Of a stretch of 64,000 bases of DNA, positions 17,864-27,088 are shown one piece after another (the stretch's first letter is position 1; every line of letters begins with the position of its first letter). The position numbers and the translations under genes were made by a program. A model generated the notes under the pieces. That model ran no database searches. It saw only the letters and a list, made by a program, of their open reading frames with translations, and was not told the origin of the DNA. Source of the stretch: Lysobacter sp. (GTDB lineage Bacteria > Pseudomonadota > Gammaproteobacteria > Xanthomonadales > Xanthomonadaceae); assembly GCA_008015835.1 (NCBI GenBank), contig SSGH01000010.1, forward strand, positions 186,001-250,000. Reading direction: 5' to 3'.

Positions 17864-19717
17864 ATGACCTCTCAGAACGACACCGCGACGGATCGAACGA
17901 CGCCCGCCGCGAGAGGCGATCTCCGCGCGCTGTGGCCCTTGGTCCGTCGCCATCCTTGGTTGTTCGCGATTTGGTTGACGTCGCTGGCGGTGGCGACCGT
18001 CGCGACGCTGACCTTACCGGTGACGTCGGCGCAGTTGATCGACGGCGGATTCGCGCAGGGCGATCCGGCGCGCATCGATCGCGATTTCCTCACGCTGTTC
18101 GGCATCATGCTGCTGTTGGCGCTCGCCAGCACCGCACGCTACATCTTCGCCGCGTTGCTGGGCGAGCGCGTGGTCGCCAGTTTGCGCGAACGGCTCTACG
18201 TGCGGTTGCTCACGCTGGATGCGGCGTTCCACGACCGCAACCGCAGCGGCGAGCTGGTGTCGCGATTGACCTCGGATGTCGAATTCCTGCGCTTTTTGCT
18301 GACCTTCGCGGTGTCCGGCTTGCTGCGCGGCGTCGCGATGACCATCGGCGCGGTCGGCATGCTGTTCGCGACCAACGCGCAGTTGGCGTTCTATGCGTTG
18401 CTGGCGATTCCGTTGGCGGTGCTGCCCAGCATCCTGGGCGGCCGTCGCCTGCGCGGTCTTGCGCGCACGGGGCAGGACCGCATCGCCGACGCGAATGCGC
18501 TCGCCAACGAAACGCTGTCGGCGGTGCGCACGGTGCAGGCGCACGTGCGCGAAAACCACGAGCAGGGCCGTTTCGTGGCCGCGCTCAACGCCTCGCTGTT
18601 GGCGGCGCGACAGCGCATCCAGGCCCAGGCGTCGTTGACGCTGTTGGCCGCCGCGTTGAGCGGCGGCGCGCTGCTGTTCGTACTGTGGTTGGGCGCGCAC
18701 GACGTCGCGGCCGGGCGCATGACCGCCGGCACGCTCACGCAGTTCGTGATGTACGCGCTGCTGGGCGGCGATGCGGTGAGCAACTTGGCCGAAGTCTGGA
18801 ACGATTTTCAGCGCGCCGCGGGCGGGATGAGCCGGATCACCGAGCTATTGGCGCAGCGCGCGGAGATCGTCGCGCCGCCGGATCCGGAGCGCTTGCCGCG
18901 ACCGCTGCGCGGCGAGATCGTGTTCGAGAACGTCGGTTTCCGTTATCCGCAGCGCCCCGATACGCCTGCGCTGTCGCAGTTCGATCTGCGCGTGCGTCCC
19001 GGCGAAACGGTGGCGCTGGTCGGCCCGTCCGGTGCGGGCAAAAGCACCGTGTTCTCGCTGCTGCTGCGCTTTCACGACCCCGACGAGGGCTGCGTGCGCG
19101 TGGACGGCGTCCCGTTGAATCGTTTGGATCCGGCCGAACTGCGCGCTTCGGTCGGCTTGGTGCCGCAGCAACCGACGCTGTTCGCGGTGTCGGCGCGCGA
19201 CAACATCCGCTACGGCAATCTCGACGCCGACGATGCCGCGCTCGACGCTGCGATCCGCGCGGCGCAGGTCGCCGATTTTGTCGCCGAGTTGCCGCGCGGC
19301 CTGGACACGGATTTGGGGGAGCGCGGCGCGCGGTTGTCGGGCGGCCAACAGCAGCGGATCGCGATCGCGCGCGCCTTGCTCAAGGACGCGCCGATTCTGC
19401 TGCTGGACGAAGCGACCAGCGCGCTCGACGCGCAGAGCGAGCACGCGGTGCAGCGCGCGTTGGAGTCGTTGATGCGCGGGCGCACGACCCTGGTCATCGC
19501 GCACCGCCTCGCGACCGTGCTGAAGGCCGACCGCATCGTGGTGATGGATCGCGGCCGTATCGTGGCCGAAGGTACGCATCGCAGTTTGATGGCTCAGGGC
19601 GGGCTGTACGAAGAGCTCGCGCGTCTGCAATTCCTCGATGGCGCAGGCAGCGCGATGCGCGCGCGCATGGACGCGGACGCCGCCGTCGTGGACGAGAGCG
19701 TCGCCGCGCCGGGTTGA
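17864..19717 (+). CDS. MsbA-like ABC exporter (fused permease and ATPase)
   Basis: This 617-residue half-transporter has a six-helix membrane domain (about 25-320) and a nucleotide-binding domain with Walker A GPSGAGKST (about 387-395), signature LSGGQQQR (near 491) and Walker B ILLLDEATSALD. It has no C39 peptidase domain, so it would not cut peptide leaders itself. The family exports lipids, drugs or peptides. It diverges from the peptide cluster and is followed by the DUF3108/purN genes on the other strand. It could export the cluster product, but this type of gene also occurs alone in related genomes, so the link is only positional. Confidence 0.87.
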   Translation: MTSQNDTATDRTTPAARGDLRALWPLVRRHPWLFAIWLTSLAVATVATLTLPVTSAQLIDGGFAQGDPARIDRDFLTLFGIMLLLALASTARYIFAALLGERVVASLRERLYVRLLTLDAAFHDRNRSGELVSRLTSDVEFLRFLLTFAVSGLLRGVAMTIGAVGMLFATNAQLAFYALLAIPLAVLPSILGGRRLRGLARTGQDRIADANALANETLSAVRTVQAHVRENHEQGRFVAALNASLLAARQRIQAQASLTLLAAALSGGALLFVLWLGAHDVAAGRMTAGTLTQFVMYALLGGDAVSNLAEVWNDFQRAAGGMSRITELLAQRAEIVAPPDPERLPRPLRGEIVFENVGFRYPQRPDTPALSQFDLRVRPGETVALVGPSGAGKSTVFSLLLRFHDPDEGCVRVDGVPLNRLDPAELRASVGLVPQQPTLFAVSARDNIRYGNLDADDAALDAAIRAAQVADFVAELPRGLDTDLGERGARLSGGQQQRIAIARALLKDAPILLLDEATSALDAQSEHAVQRALESLMRGRTTLVIAHRLATVLKADRIVVMDRGRIVAEGTHRSLMAQGGLYEELARLQFLDGAGSAMRARMDADAAVVDESVAAPG

Positions 19718-19787
19718 GCGTCGCGCAGCGCGTTCGTTCGCTCGGTTCTTTTCGCGGCCCGATGCGGCCCGGCTTATGCGGCCCGGC

Positions 19788-20495
19788 TTATTTCACCGAC
19801 ACGATCTTCAGATCGATATCGTCCTTGCCGTCTTTGCGCTGCAGGATGCGGGCGGGCAGGGCGAGGCCTTCGACCACCCAGATCAGCATTTGCTTGTTGC
19901 CGTTGTTGTTGACCAGCTTCGTCGCTTCGCGCGGCTTGCCGCTGACGGTGATCGTTTCCTTGCCGGCGACGGTGAAATTCATCGCCTTGGCGCGGCCTTC
20001 GTCGACCAAACGGTAGCGCAGCGGTTTGCCGGCGACGACGTCGCGGGCGATCGCCAGATTCATCAGCAAACCGTCCACGTCGCCCGCCTGCAGCGGCACC
20101 GGGCCGGCGCGTTCGGGCTTGACGTCGCCGCTCCAGCGCGCTTCGCCGGCGGCCCAGTCGTACACGGCGCTGCGGTTGATTTTCTTGATCAACAGCAGCG
20201 AGGCATCGGTGCCGGTGAGCGGGCGCCATTGGCCGTCGCGATCCTCGAAGATCGTGGTCTGGGTCAATTTCGCGGCTTGATGCACGATGCTGAGCGTGTA
20301 TTTCCAGCGATTGCCGCCCTGCGGTTCGATGGTCATCTTGCCGTTCGCCGACAGCCCCATGTACTTCGCCTGATAGTCGGCGCTGAACGGCTCCAGCGCG
20401 AAGGCGGGCACGGCGAGCAGCGCAGCGGCGAGCACGGCTGCGAAGACGGCTGCGATACGGACGCGCGCGGCGCGGAGCGGGGAGGGGCGAGTCAT
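19788..20495 (-). CDS. DUF3108 domain periplasmic protein (copy 1)
   Basis: From ATG 20493-20495 the product is 235 residues. A signal peptide ends near VPAFALEPF, then the DUF3108 domain runs through FSADYQAKYMGLSANGKMTI, VYDWAAGEARWSGDVKPE and WVVEGLALPARILQRKDGKDDIDLKI. The domain is a predicted beta-rich periplasmic fold of unknown function. It starts two bases after its paralogue and probably forms an operon with purN. A longer upstream frame is an out-of-phase reading of the paralogue. Confidence 0.85.
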   Translation of the reverse strand: MTRPSPLRAARVRIAAVFAAVLAAALLAVPAFALEPFSADYQAKYMGLSANGKMTIEPQGGNRWKYTLSIVHQAAKLTQTTIFEDRDGQWRPLTGTDASLLLIKKINRSAVYDWAAGEARWSGDVKPERAGPVPLQAGDVDGLLMNLAIARDVVAGKPLRYRLVDEGRAKAMNFTVAGKETITVSGKPREATKLVNNNGNKQMLIWVVEGLALPARILQRKDGKDDIDLKIVSVK

Positions 20496-20497
20496 CG

Positions 20498-21316
20498 TCA
20501 GTGTCCTTCGTATTGGATCAAGCGCAGGTCGATCGCGTCTTGGCCGTCTTCGCGCTGCAGGATGCGGATCGGCGTGGGCACGCCGTCGGCCACCCACACC
20601 AAGGTTTCGTCGTTGCCGCCGTTGGTGCGGGCGACGCGCAGCGTCTCGAAATTCAAATCGCCTGCCGACATCGGCTCCGGCGCGGCGGACACGCGGTACG
20701 CATGATCGCGCGCGCGGCCGCCGTCGACGTAGCGATAGTGCAACACTCTGTCCGGCTGCGCATCGCGCACGATCGCCAAATTGATCAGCAGGCCGCTCAT
20801 ATCGCCGTCTTGCAGCGCGACCGGCGCCTTGTGCCGGTCTTTGATATCGCCGCGCCACTGGGCGCTGCGTTTGCTCCAGTCGTACACGCCGACCGTTTTC
20901 TTGCCCAGGAACAGCCCTTTGCGCACGGTACTTTGGCTGAGCGGAAGGAACCCGGCGTCGCGGGCCTCGAATACGGTGCTTTGCTGCAGATTGAGCCCGA
21001 GTACGCCCGCGAAGCCGCGGTCGCCGCGAATGTCCAAATCGATCCGCCAGCGGGTCTCGCCCTCGCCGCGCACCAAGCGCAGCGTGGCGTCGCCGGCGCG
21101 ATTGCCTTGGCGGTAGGCCTCGTAGGTGGCGGTGAACGGCGCGAGCGGCGGCACGCTGCGTTCGGCCGCGACGGCGACTGTGTTGGGCGCCGCGCTCGGC
21201 GCGGCCGAGGTCGCGGCGTCGCCCTGGCCCAGCGTGGCCGCAACCAGCCACCCGCACAGGGGCAGGGCTAGCCAGCGGATCGACACCGGGCCGCGAAGGG
21301 GGAGGAGGGCGTTCAT
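20498..21316 (-). CDS. DUF3108 domain periplasmic protein (copy 2)
   Basis: From ATG 21314-21316 the product is 272 residues. It has an N-terminal hydrophobic segment, an Ala/Ser-rich linker and a DUF3108 domain with FTATYEAYRQGNRAGDATLRL, VYDWSKRSAQWRGDI and WVADGVPTPIRILQREDGQDAIDL. It is a tandem paralogue of the next gene: the same motifs occur in the same order, but identity is modest, so the duplication is old. Ten bases separate it from purN. Function unknown. Confidence 0.85.
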   Translation of the reverse strand: MNALLPLRGPVSIRWLALPLCGWLVAATLGQGDAATSAAPSAAPNTVAVAAERSVPPLAPFTATYEAYRQGNRAGDATLRLVRGEGETRWRIDLDIRGDRGFAGVLGLNLQQSTVFEARDAGFLPLSQSTVRKGLFLGKKTVGVYDWSKRSAQWRGDIKDRHKAPVALQDGDMSGLLINLAIVRDAQPDRVLHYRYVDGGRARDHAYRVSAAPEPMSAGDLNFETLRVARTNGGNDETLVWVADGVPTPIRILQREDGQDAIDLRLIQYEGH

Positions 21317-21326
21317 GCGGGCGGCA

Positions 21327-21989
21327 TCATGCGAGGCCACGGGTGGCTGAAAGCTGAAGGGGGACTCGCAGCGGCTCCCCATTCAGGTACACCCGACCCC
21401 CGCGCAGGGCCAGCCGGCCCTCGGCGAAGCCGCGCACGGTGGCGACCAGCAGCGGGTGTTCGCGTTCGCGGACCCGCGTGGCCAAGGTGTCGGCGTCGTC
21501 GCCGGGCAGCACCGGCACCTTCGCCTGGGCGATGACCGGGCCGCCATCCAGGTCGGCCGTGACCGCGTGCACGCTGGCGCCGTGTTCGCGCACGCCGGCG
21601 TCCAGCGCCTGTTGGTGCGTGCGCAGCCCTTTGAACGCCGGCAGCAGCGAGGGATGCAGGTTGATCGCGCGGTCGCTGCGCGCGTCCGCGGCCTCGGGCG
21701 AGATCAAGCGCATGTAGCCGGCGCAGACGATCAGGTCCGGCGTCGACGCGTCCACCGCGGCGAAGAACGCGGCGTCGAAGGCCTCGCGCGAAACGAACGC
21801 CTTCGGCGACAGCGCCGTCGCCGGCAGGCCGGCGTCGCGCGCGCGCTGCAGCGCTTGGCAGGCGGGTTTGTCGGAAAACACGCCGATGATGCGCGCCCGC
21901 AAATGCCCCGACGCGATGGGGTCGATCAGCGCCTGCAGATTGGTGCCGGCGCCGGAGGCGAGGACGGCGATGCGATATTCAGCCGCCAT
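21327..21989 (-). CDS. purN: Phosphoribosylglycinamide formyltransferase
   Basis: The 220-residue protein has the N10-formyl-THF transformylase fold: ASGAGTNLQALID near the start, the catalytic AINLHPSLLPAFKG (Asn110, His112) and ADLDGGPVIAQ with Asp148. It formylates GAR in purine synthesis. The start overlaps the preceding DUF2238 gene by 11 bases, and purM lies upstream in the same direction, so these genes probably form one operon. Confidence 0.97.
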   Translation of the reverse strand: MAAEYRIAVLASGAGTNLQALIDPIASGHLRARIIGVFSDKPACQALQRARDAGLPATALSPKAFVSREAFDAAFFAAVDASTPDLIVCAGYMRLISPEAADARSDRAINLHPSLLPAFKGLRTHQQALDAGVREHGASVHAVTADLDGGPVIAQAKVPVLPGDDADTLATRVREREHPLLVATVRGFAEGRLALRGGRVYLNGEPLRVPLQLSATRGLA

Positions 21990-22608
21990 GCGCGGCCTCC
22001 TGCGGCAGCGCGCGATGCCCGAGCCAAGGCCATGCCAGCAGCGCGCCGACCGTCGCGAGCAGCATGTCCATATGCGCGTCCCACATGTCGCCTTGTTGGC
22101 CGTTGTAAGCCTCCGCCGCTTCCGGCGACATCGTCAGTGCGATACCCCATTCCAGCCACTCGTAGACCAAGCCGCTGAGCATGATGAGCGCGACGGCGAT
22201 CGTGAACGCTTGCCCTGGGCGAATCCGCCAGCGCTGCTGCGCATGCCACTGCAGTGCGGGCGCGAAGCACAGGCCATAGAGAAAATGGATCAGTCGGTCG
22301 AAATGATTGCGCTCCCAACCGAAGGCCGCTTGCGGCGACCAATCGAACAGCGCGACGCACCAGCGATCGTAGGGCACGTTGGAATACAGCCAGCGCGCGG
22401 CGACGCAATGCACGGCGATGAACGCGCAAACCGCGAGGAAGTCGCCGTCGCGCAGGGTCCAGCGGCGTTGGTGTCGCGCCAGCCAGACCAACCCGACTAC
22501 GGCGAGCGAGCTGTGCAGCGCTTGTTCGACCGGCCAGATCGGGTCGATCCAGGTGATCGCGAATATCGCGAGCGTCAGGAAGAACGCGAGGCGTTGCGGG
22601 CGGGACAC
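21979..22608 (-). CDS. DUF2238 (YjdF-like) inner-membrane protein
   Basis: This 209-residue protein starts with GTG (22606-22608) and has about six hydrophobic helices. Family-like stretches are NHFDRLIHFLYGLCFAP, LVYEWLEWGIALTMSPEAAEAYNGQQGDMWDAHMD (positions about 146-180) and a final helix. Function is unknown. It lies between purM and purN, 13 bases after purM, and overlaps purN. Confidence 0.88.
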   Translation of the reverse strand: MSRPQRLAFFLTLAIFAITWIDPIWPVEQALHSSLAVVGLVWLARHQRRWTLRDGDFLAVCAFIAVHCVAARWLYSNVPYDRWCVALFDWSPQAAFGWERNHFDRLIHFLYGLCFAPALQWHAQQRWRIRPGQAFTIAVALIMLSGLVYEWLEWGIALTMSPEAAEAYNGQQGDMWDAHMDMLLATVGALLAWPWLGHRALPQEAAHGG

Positions 22609-22621
22609 GAGACGCGAGAGC

Positions 22622-23665
22622 TCAACCGATCCGCACCCGTTCGCCGTCGCCTGCGGCCACGACCTCGCCGATCCGCCAATGCGCCAGTTCGAGGCGATCG
22701 AGCTCGCCGCCGATGGCGGCGACGGCGGTCGGCGGGACGATCAACACGAAACCGATGCCGCAGTTGAAGGTGCGCCACATCTCTTCGCGCGGCACCGCGC
22801 CTTCGCGCTGCAGCCACCGGAACACCGGCGGCAGCGGCCAGGCGTTCGCGTCGATGTTCAGACCCAGGCCGTCGGGCACCACGCGGATGATGTTTTCGGT
22901 CAGCCCGCCGCCGGTGATGTGCGCCATCGCATGCACCGCGTCGCCCTGCGCGCCGCAGAGCAACTCCAGAATCGGTTTGACGTACAGCCGCGTCGGCGCC
23001 ATCAGCGCATCGACCAGCTTCGTGCCGTCGCCGAGGTCGAGATCGGCCGGACGCCCGGCGCGGTCGTAGATCTTGCGGATCAGCGAGTAACCGTTCGAAT
23101 GCGGGCCGCTGGAGGCGATGCCGATCAAGACGTCGCTTTCGCGCACCTTCGCGCCGTCGAGGATCTTCGACTTCTCCACGCCCGCCACGCAAAATCCGGC
23201 GAGGTCGTATTCGCCCGGCGGGTACATGTCGGGCATTTCCGCGGTTTCGCCGCCGATCAGGGCGCAACCGGACAGCTCGCAGCCGCGGGCGATGCCGCCG
23301 ACCACCGCGACCGTGGTGTCCACGTCGAGTTTGCCGGTGGCGAAATAGTCGAGGAAGAACAGCGGCTCGGCGCCCTGCACCAGCACGTCGTTCACGCACA
23401 TGGCCACCAGATCGATGCCGATGGTGTCGTGGCGGTTCAACTGCTGCGCGAGTTTGAGCTTGGTGCCCACGCCGTCGGTGCCGGAGACCAGCACGGGCTC
23501 CTTGTACTTGGCGGACAGATCGAACATCGCGCCGAAGCCGCCGAGACCGCCCATGACCTCGGGCCGGAAGCTGCGTTTGACCAAGGGCTTGATGCGCTCG
23601 ACGACATCGTTGCCCGCGTCGATATCGACGCCGGCGTCGCGGTAGGTCAGGGGAGTTTGGGTCAC
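22622..23665 (-). CDS. purM: Phosphoribosylformylglycinamidine cyclo-ligase
   Basis: From a GTG start (23663-23665) the product is 347 residues, the normal AIR synthetase length. Motifs include [14 protein letters not shown] (61-74), [37 protein letters not shown] and [13 protein letters not shown]. It closes the imidazole ring of AIR using ATP. The GTG is chosen because [18 protein letters not shown] matches the known N-terminus; upstream in-frame residues do not. It diverges from the DUF2066 gene. Confidence 0.96.
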   Translation of the reverse strand: MTQTPLTYRDAGVDIDAGNDVVERIKPLVKRSFRPEVMGGLGGFGAMFDLSAKYKEPVLVSGTDGVGTKLKLAQQLNRHDTIGIDLVAMCVNDVLVQGAEPLFFLDYFATGKLDVDTTVAVVGGIARGCELSGCALIGGETAEMPDMYPPGEYDLAGFCVAGVEKSKILDGAKVRESDVLIGIASSGPHSNGYSLIRKIYDRAGRPADLDLGDGTKLVDALMAPTRLYVKPILELLCGAQGDAVHAMAHITGGGLTENIIRVVPDGLGLNIDANAWPLPPVFRWLQREGAVPREEMWRTFNCGIGFVLIVPPTAVAAIGGELDRLELAHWRIGEVVAAGDGERVRIG

Positions 23666-23843
23666 GGGCGGGCTGCGGGCGCGGAAAGCGGAATTGTAGC
23701 GGTCGCCGGGCGGACGGCCCACCTCGTTCGCGGCTTGCTGGGCCTCGAACCGTGCGTTTCGGACGATCGAGGCGCGCCGTCGGCCATGCTTCGCCCCACT
23801 TGTGGCACCATTTCGCGCGTCGACCAATGTTCGGGACGTGAAA

Positions 23844-24935
23844 ATGCGGCAGTCGAGGCGAGGGGTGGTGCGTTGGGCGGCGGGCGCTTGTTTGACGATG
23901 GCGATGATGCTCGGGGTCGGGACCGCCTCCGCGCAGCGCGTCGAAGGGGAGCGCGCGGCGGCCAGCGGCATCTACGAAGCCGAAGTGCCGGTCAACGGCC
24001 AGGGCGAAGCCGAGCGCAACGCCGCGTTCGGTCGCGGGTTGGCGCAAGTGCTGGCCAAGCTCTCGGGCGATCGCGGCGCCACCGGGCGCCCGGGTGTGGG
24101 CCAAGAGCTGCGCCGCGCCAAGGACTACGTCACCGGGTTCGACTATCGCCAAGACCAAGGCGTTTCGGCCAACGGGACGCCCAATTTCAAAACCATGCTG
24201 GTGGTGCGCTACGACCGCGCGAAGGTCGAGGGCATGATCGGCATGCTCGGTCTGCCGATCTGGCCGCAGCCGCGGCCGAAGCCCGTGCTGTGGCTGGCTA
24301 TCGACGATGGCAAGGGCCCGCGCTTGGTCGGTTTGGGGCAGAGCAACGCCGCGCGCGCGGTGCTCGACCGCGCCGTCGAGCGCGGTTATCGCCTCGGCTT
24401 GCCCACCGGCAACGCCGCCGAGCAGGCCGCGGTCGGCGCGATCTGGCGCGGCGACACCGGCGCCATCGCCCGGTTGTCTTCGCGCTACAGCCCGCCGATG
24501 CAGTTGGTCGGCAAGCTGTACCGCAAAGGTACCGGCTGGCAGGCCGAGTGGACCTTCGTCGATAGCGGCCGCGTGTTGTCGAGCTGGAAAACCAGCGACG
24601 CCGATGCGCGCCGCGCGATGGCCGGCGGCGCCGACGGCGGCGCCGATGCGCTGATCCGCAAATACGCCCGCCGCGGTTCCGGCGTCGGCGCGCCCGGCAC
24701 CTTCCGCGTCGTGATCGCCGGCATCGATAGCGCCGACGATTACATCCGCCTCTCCGCGCATCTGCAGGAATTGTCGGTGGTGCGCCGCATCCGCCCGGTG
24801 TCGGCCAGCGGCAGCACGCTGGTGGTGGAACTCGAATTGCTGACCGGCCTGTCGGGCTTCAAGCGGATGGCCGAAAGCCGCGGCGTGCTGATTCCGAGCG
24901 AAGGCGCCGAAACGCCGACGTTCGATATGCGATGA
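23844..24935 (+). CDS. DUF2066 domain secreted/periplasmic protein
   Basis: From ATG 23844 the product is 363 residues with a signal peptide cut near TASAQRVEG (about 30). The DUF2066 domain has [20 protein letters not shown] and [21 protein letters not shown]. Function is unknown. Such genes commonly sit between purM and a PerM transporter in gammaproteobacteria, as here. The TGA overlaps the next ATG (ATGA), so translation is coupled. A longer frame from 23802 adds 14 residues of unlikely coding. Confidence 0.87.
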   Translation: MRQSRRGVVRWAAGACLTMAMMLGVGTASAQRVEGERAAASGIYEAEVPVNGQGEAERNAAFGRGLAQVLAKLSGDRGATGRPGVGQELRRAKDYVTGFDYRQDQGVSANGTPNFKTMLVVRYDRAKVEGMIGMLGLPIWPQPRPKPVLWLAIDDGKGPRLVGLGQSNAARAVLDRAVERGYRLGLPTGNAAEQAAVGAIWRGDTGAIARLSSRYSPPMQLVGKLYRKGTGWQAEWTFVDSGRVLSSWKTSDADARRAMAGGADGGADALIRKYARRGSGVGAPGTFRVVIAGIDSADDYIRLSAHLQELSVVRRIRPVSASGSTLVVELELLTGLSGFKRMAESRGVLIPSEGAETPTFDMR

Positions 24936-26269
24936 GCGATGCGATGAGCGACTCGACGAACGACGCGACCGGCTCCGAGAACATGCGGGCCGCATCGAAA
25001 GCGGCCGACGCGCGCGGGGCGCTGAAGGATGTCGACGCCTCGACGCCGATCGAAGACATCGCGCGCTTCTTCCGCCGCCTGCAGTGGGCCCTACTGTTCA
25101 CCGCCGTCGGCCTGCTGATCTGGGTGTTGACGCCGGTGCTGACGCCGTTCGCGGCGGCCACGCTGCTGGCGTGGCTCGGCAATCCGGTGGTGGGCCGCCT
25201 GCAGAAGCGCGGCATGTCGCGCAACGGCGCGGTGATCTTGGTGTTCGGGCTAATTCTGTTGGCGCTGGTCATTTTGGTCGTGGTGCTGGTGCCGCTGATC
25301 CAACGCCAAATCGTGACCCTGTCCGAATCGATGCCGCGCTATCTGGATTGGTTGGTCGCGACCGCGGTGCCGTGGATCAAGACCAAGACCGGTTTCGATC
25401 TGTCGGTGTGGTTGGACCCCGGCCATATCGTCGAGACGCTCAAACAGAACTGGAAAGGCGCCGGCGGCGTCGCGACGCAGGTGCTGACCTACCTCACCCA
25501 GTCGAGTTTCGCGGTGCTGGGGTGGTTCGCGAATCTGGTGCTGATTCCGTTCATCACCTTCTTCTTCCTGCGCGATTGGAACGACTTGGTGCAGCGCGCC
25601 GCCGATTTGATTCCGCGGCGTCGCGTGGACATCGTCGGCACCTTGGCCGCCGAATCCGACGCCGTGCTCGGCAGTTTTCTGCGCGGCCAGTTCATGGTGA
25701 TGCTTTCCATGGGCGTCTACTACGCGATCGGCCTGTGGGCGGTGGGCATCGACGTCGGCGTGCTGATCGGTTTGCTCGGCGGCTTGCTCACGTTCGTGCC
25801 GTACGTCGGCCCGACTACGGTGCTGATCGGCGGCGTGATCGCCGCATTGGTGCAGTTCGGCGATTGGCAACACGTGGTCGGCGTACTCGCGGTGTGGGGC
25901 ACCGGGCAATTGCTGGAGAGCTACGTGCTCACGCCGAAGCTGGTCGGCGACCGCGTCGGTTTGAGCCCCGTGACCGTGATTTTCGCGGTGATGACCGGCG
26001 GCACGTTGTTCGGTTTCCTCGGCATGCTGTTGGCGCTGCCGGTGGCGTCGGTGGCGAACGTGTTGATCCGGCACGCGATGAAGCAGTACAGCGCCAGTCG
26101 GTTCTATTTGGAGCACGACGGCGAAGTCGCCGCGATGAGCGTCGGTTCCGAAGACATCGAGTCCAACGCCGCCGAGCTCGAAAACGCCGAGACCACGGGT
26201 GCCGAAGCCGCGGGCGCCGAAGCCGCGGACGCCGAAAGCACGGACGCCGATTCCGCGGATCGACAGTGA
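24932..26269 (+). CDS. perM: AI-2E family (PerM-type) membrane transporter
   Basis: The 445-residue protein has an N-terminal soluble part (about 1-45), seven to eight helices with LTPFAAATLLAWLGNPVVGRL and LIPFITFFFLRDWNDL, and the late signature YVGPTTVLIGGVIAAL. Family members export autoinducer-2 or act as antiporters. The last 35 residues are an acidic Ala-Glu-Asp repeat (GAEAADAES type). The stop overlaps the hda GTG start (GTGA). Confidence 0.86.
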   Translation: MSDAMSDSTNDATGSENMRAASKAADARGALKDVDASTPIEDIARFFRRLQWALLFTAVGLLIWVLTPVLTPFAAATLLAWLGNPVVGRLQKRGMSRNGAVILVFGLILLALVILVVVLVPLIQRQIVTLSESMPRYLDWLVATAVPWIKTKTGFDLSVWLDPGHIVETLKQNWKGAGGVATQVLTYLTQSSFAVLGWFANLVLIPFITFFFLRDWNDLVQRAADLIPRRRVDIVGTLAAESDAVLGSFLRGQFMVMLSMGVYYAIGLWAVGIDVGVLIGLLGGLLTFVPYVGPTTVLIGGVIAALVQFGDWQHVVGVLAVWGTGQLLESYVLTPKLVGDRVGLSPVTVIFAVMTGGTLFGFLGMLLALPVASVANVLIRHAMKQYSASRFYLEHDGEVAAMSVGSEDIESNAAELENAETTGAEAAGAEAADAESTDADSADRQ

Positions 26270-26988
26270 ACGCGCGCGGTATCGACGCAGCGGCGCAGTT
26301 GCCGCTCACGTTGCGTTTTTCGCCGGATCAACGCTTCGAGACTTTCGTCGGCGCGTCCGACGGCGCGCTCGCGCTGCTGCGCGCGTTCGCGCGCGGCGAA
26401 ACCGAAGCCACGGCGGCGGTCTCCACCGTCTTTCTCGCCGGTGCGCACGGCACTGGCAAAACCCACCTCGCGCTGGCCGTCTGCGCCGAAGCCGACGCCG
26501 CGGGTGCGCGCGCCGCGTACGTGCCGCTCGCCGCCGCGCGCGGCCGCGTTCGCGACGCCCTCGAAGCGTACGAACACGCCGATCTGATCGCGTTGGACGG
26601 ACTCGATGCCGCGGTCGGCGCGCGCGACGACGAAATCGCGCTGTTCGATGCGCACAACCGATGGCGCGACGCGGGTCGACGTGTGCTCTACACCGCGACC
26701 GCGACGCCCGACGCCTTGCCGCTGACGCTCCCCGACCTGCGCTCGCGTCTGTCGCAATGCGCGCGCGTCGCGCTCGATGTGCTCGACGACGCTGGCCGCG
26801 CCGAGGTGCTGCGCTTGCGCGCGCAGCGTCGCGGTCTTCAGCTCGAAACCCCCGCGATCGATTGGCTGCTCAAACGCGTCGATCGCGACCTCGGCAGCCT
26901 GACCGCCTTGCTCGATCGCCTCGATCGCGAATCGCTGGCGGCGCAGCGCAGGATTACCGTGCCGTTTTTGCGGCAAGTGCTCGGCTGA
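26266..26988 (+). CDS. hda: DnaA regulatory inactivator Hda
   Basis: From the GTG at 26266 the product is 240 residues. Near the N-terminus QLPLTL (11-16) is a beta-clamp-binding motif, then the DnaA-like AAA+ domain has GAHGTGKTHLALAV (59-72) and LIALDGLDAAVG. With the DNA-loaded clamp, Hda promotes hydrolysis of DnaA-ATP and limits re-initiation. It lacks the DnaA DNA-binding domain. Translation is coupled to perM. The longer upstream frame is an out-of-phase reading of perM. Confidence 0.95.
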   Translation: MNARGIDAAAQLPLTLRFSPDQRFETFVGASDGALALLRAFARGETEATAAVSTVFLAGAHGTGKTHLALAVCAEADAAGARAAYVPLAAARGRVRDALEAYEHADLIALDGLDAAVGARDDEIALFDAHNRWRDAGRRVLYTATATPDALPLTLPDLRSRLSQCARVALDVLDDAGRAEVLRLRAQRRGLQLETPAIDWLLKRVDRDLGSLTALLDRLDRESLAAQRRITVPFLRQVLG

Positions 26989-27010
26989 TCGAAGCGGTCT
27001 GATTCGAGCG

Positions 27011-27062
27011 AAAAAAGCGGGCGGTGACCAGCGACGACCAGCGACGACCGACCGACGCCCGC
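27011..27062 (-). terminator. Possible intrinsic terminator of the effector gene
   Basis: On the minus strand GCGGGCG (27056-27062) pairs with CGCCCGC (27017-27023) and is followed by six T. The loop is long (32 bases) and holds a short direct repeat GGTCGTCGCT. It lies between the convergent effector gene and hda. Confidence 0.5.
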
Positions 27063-27088
27063 ATGCGATTGGCGCGTGCTGTTGACGA

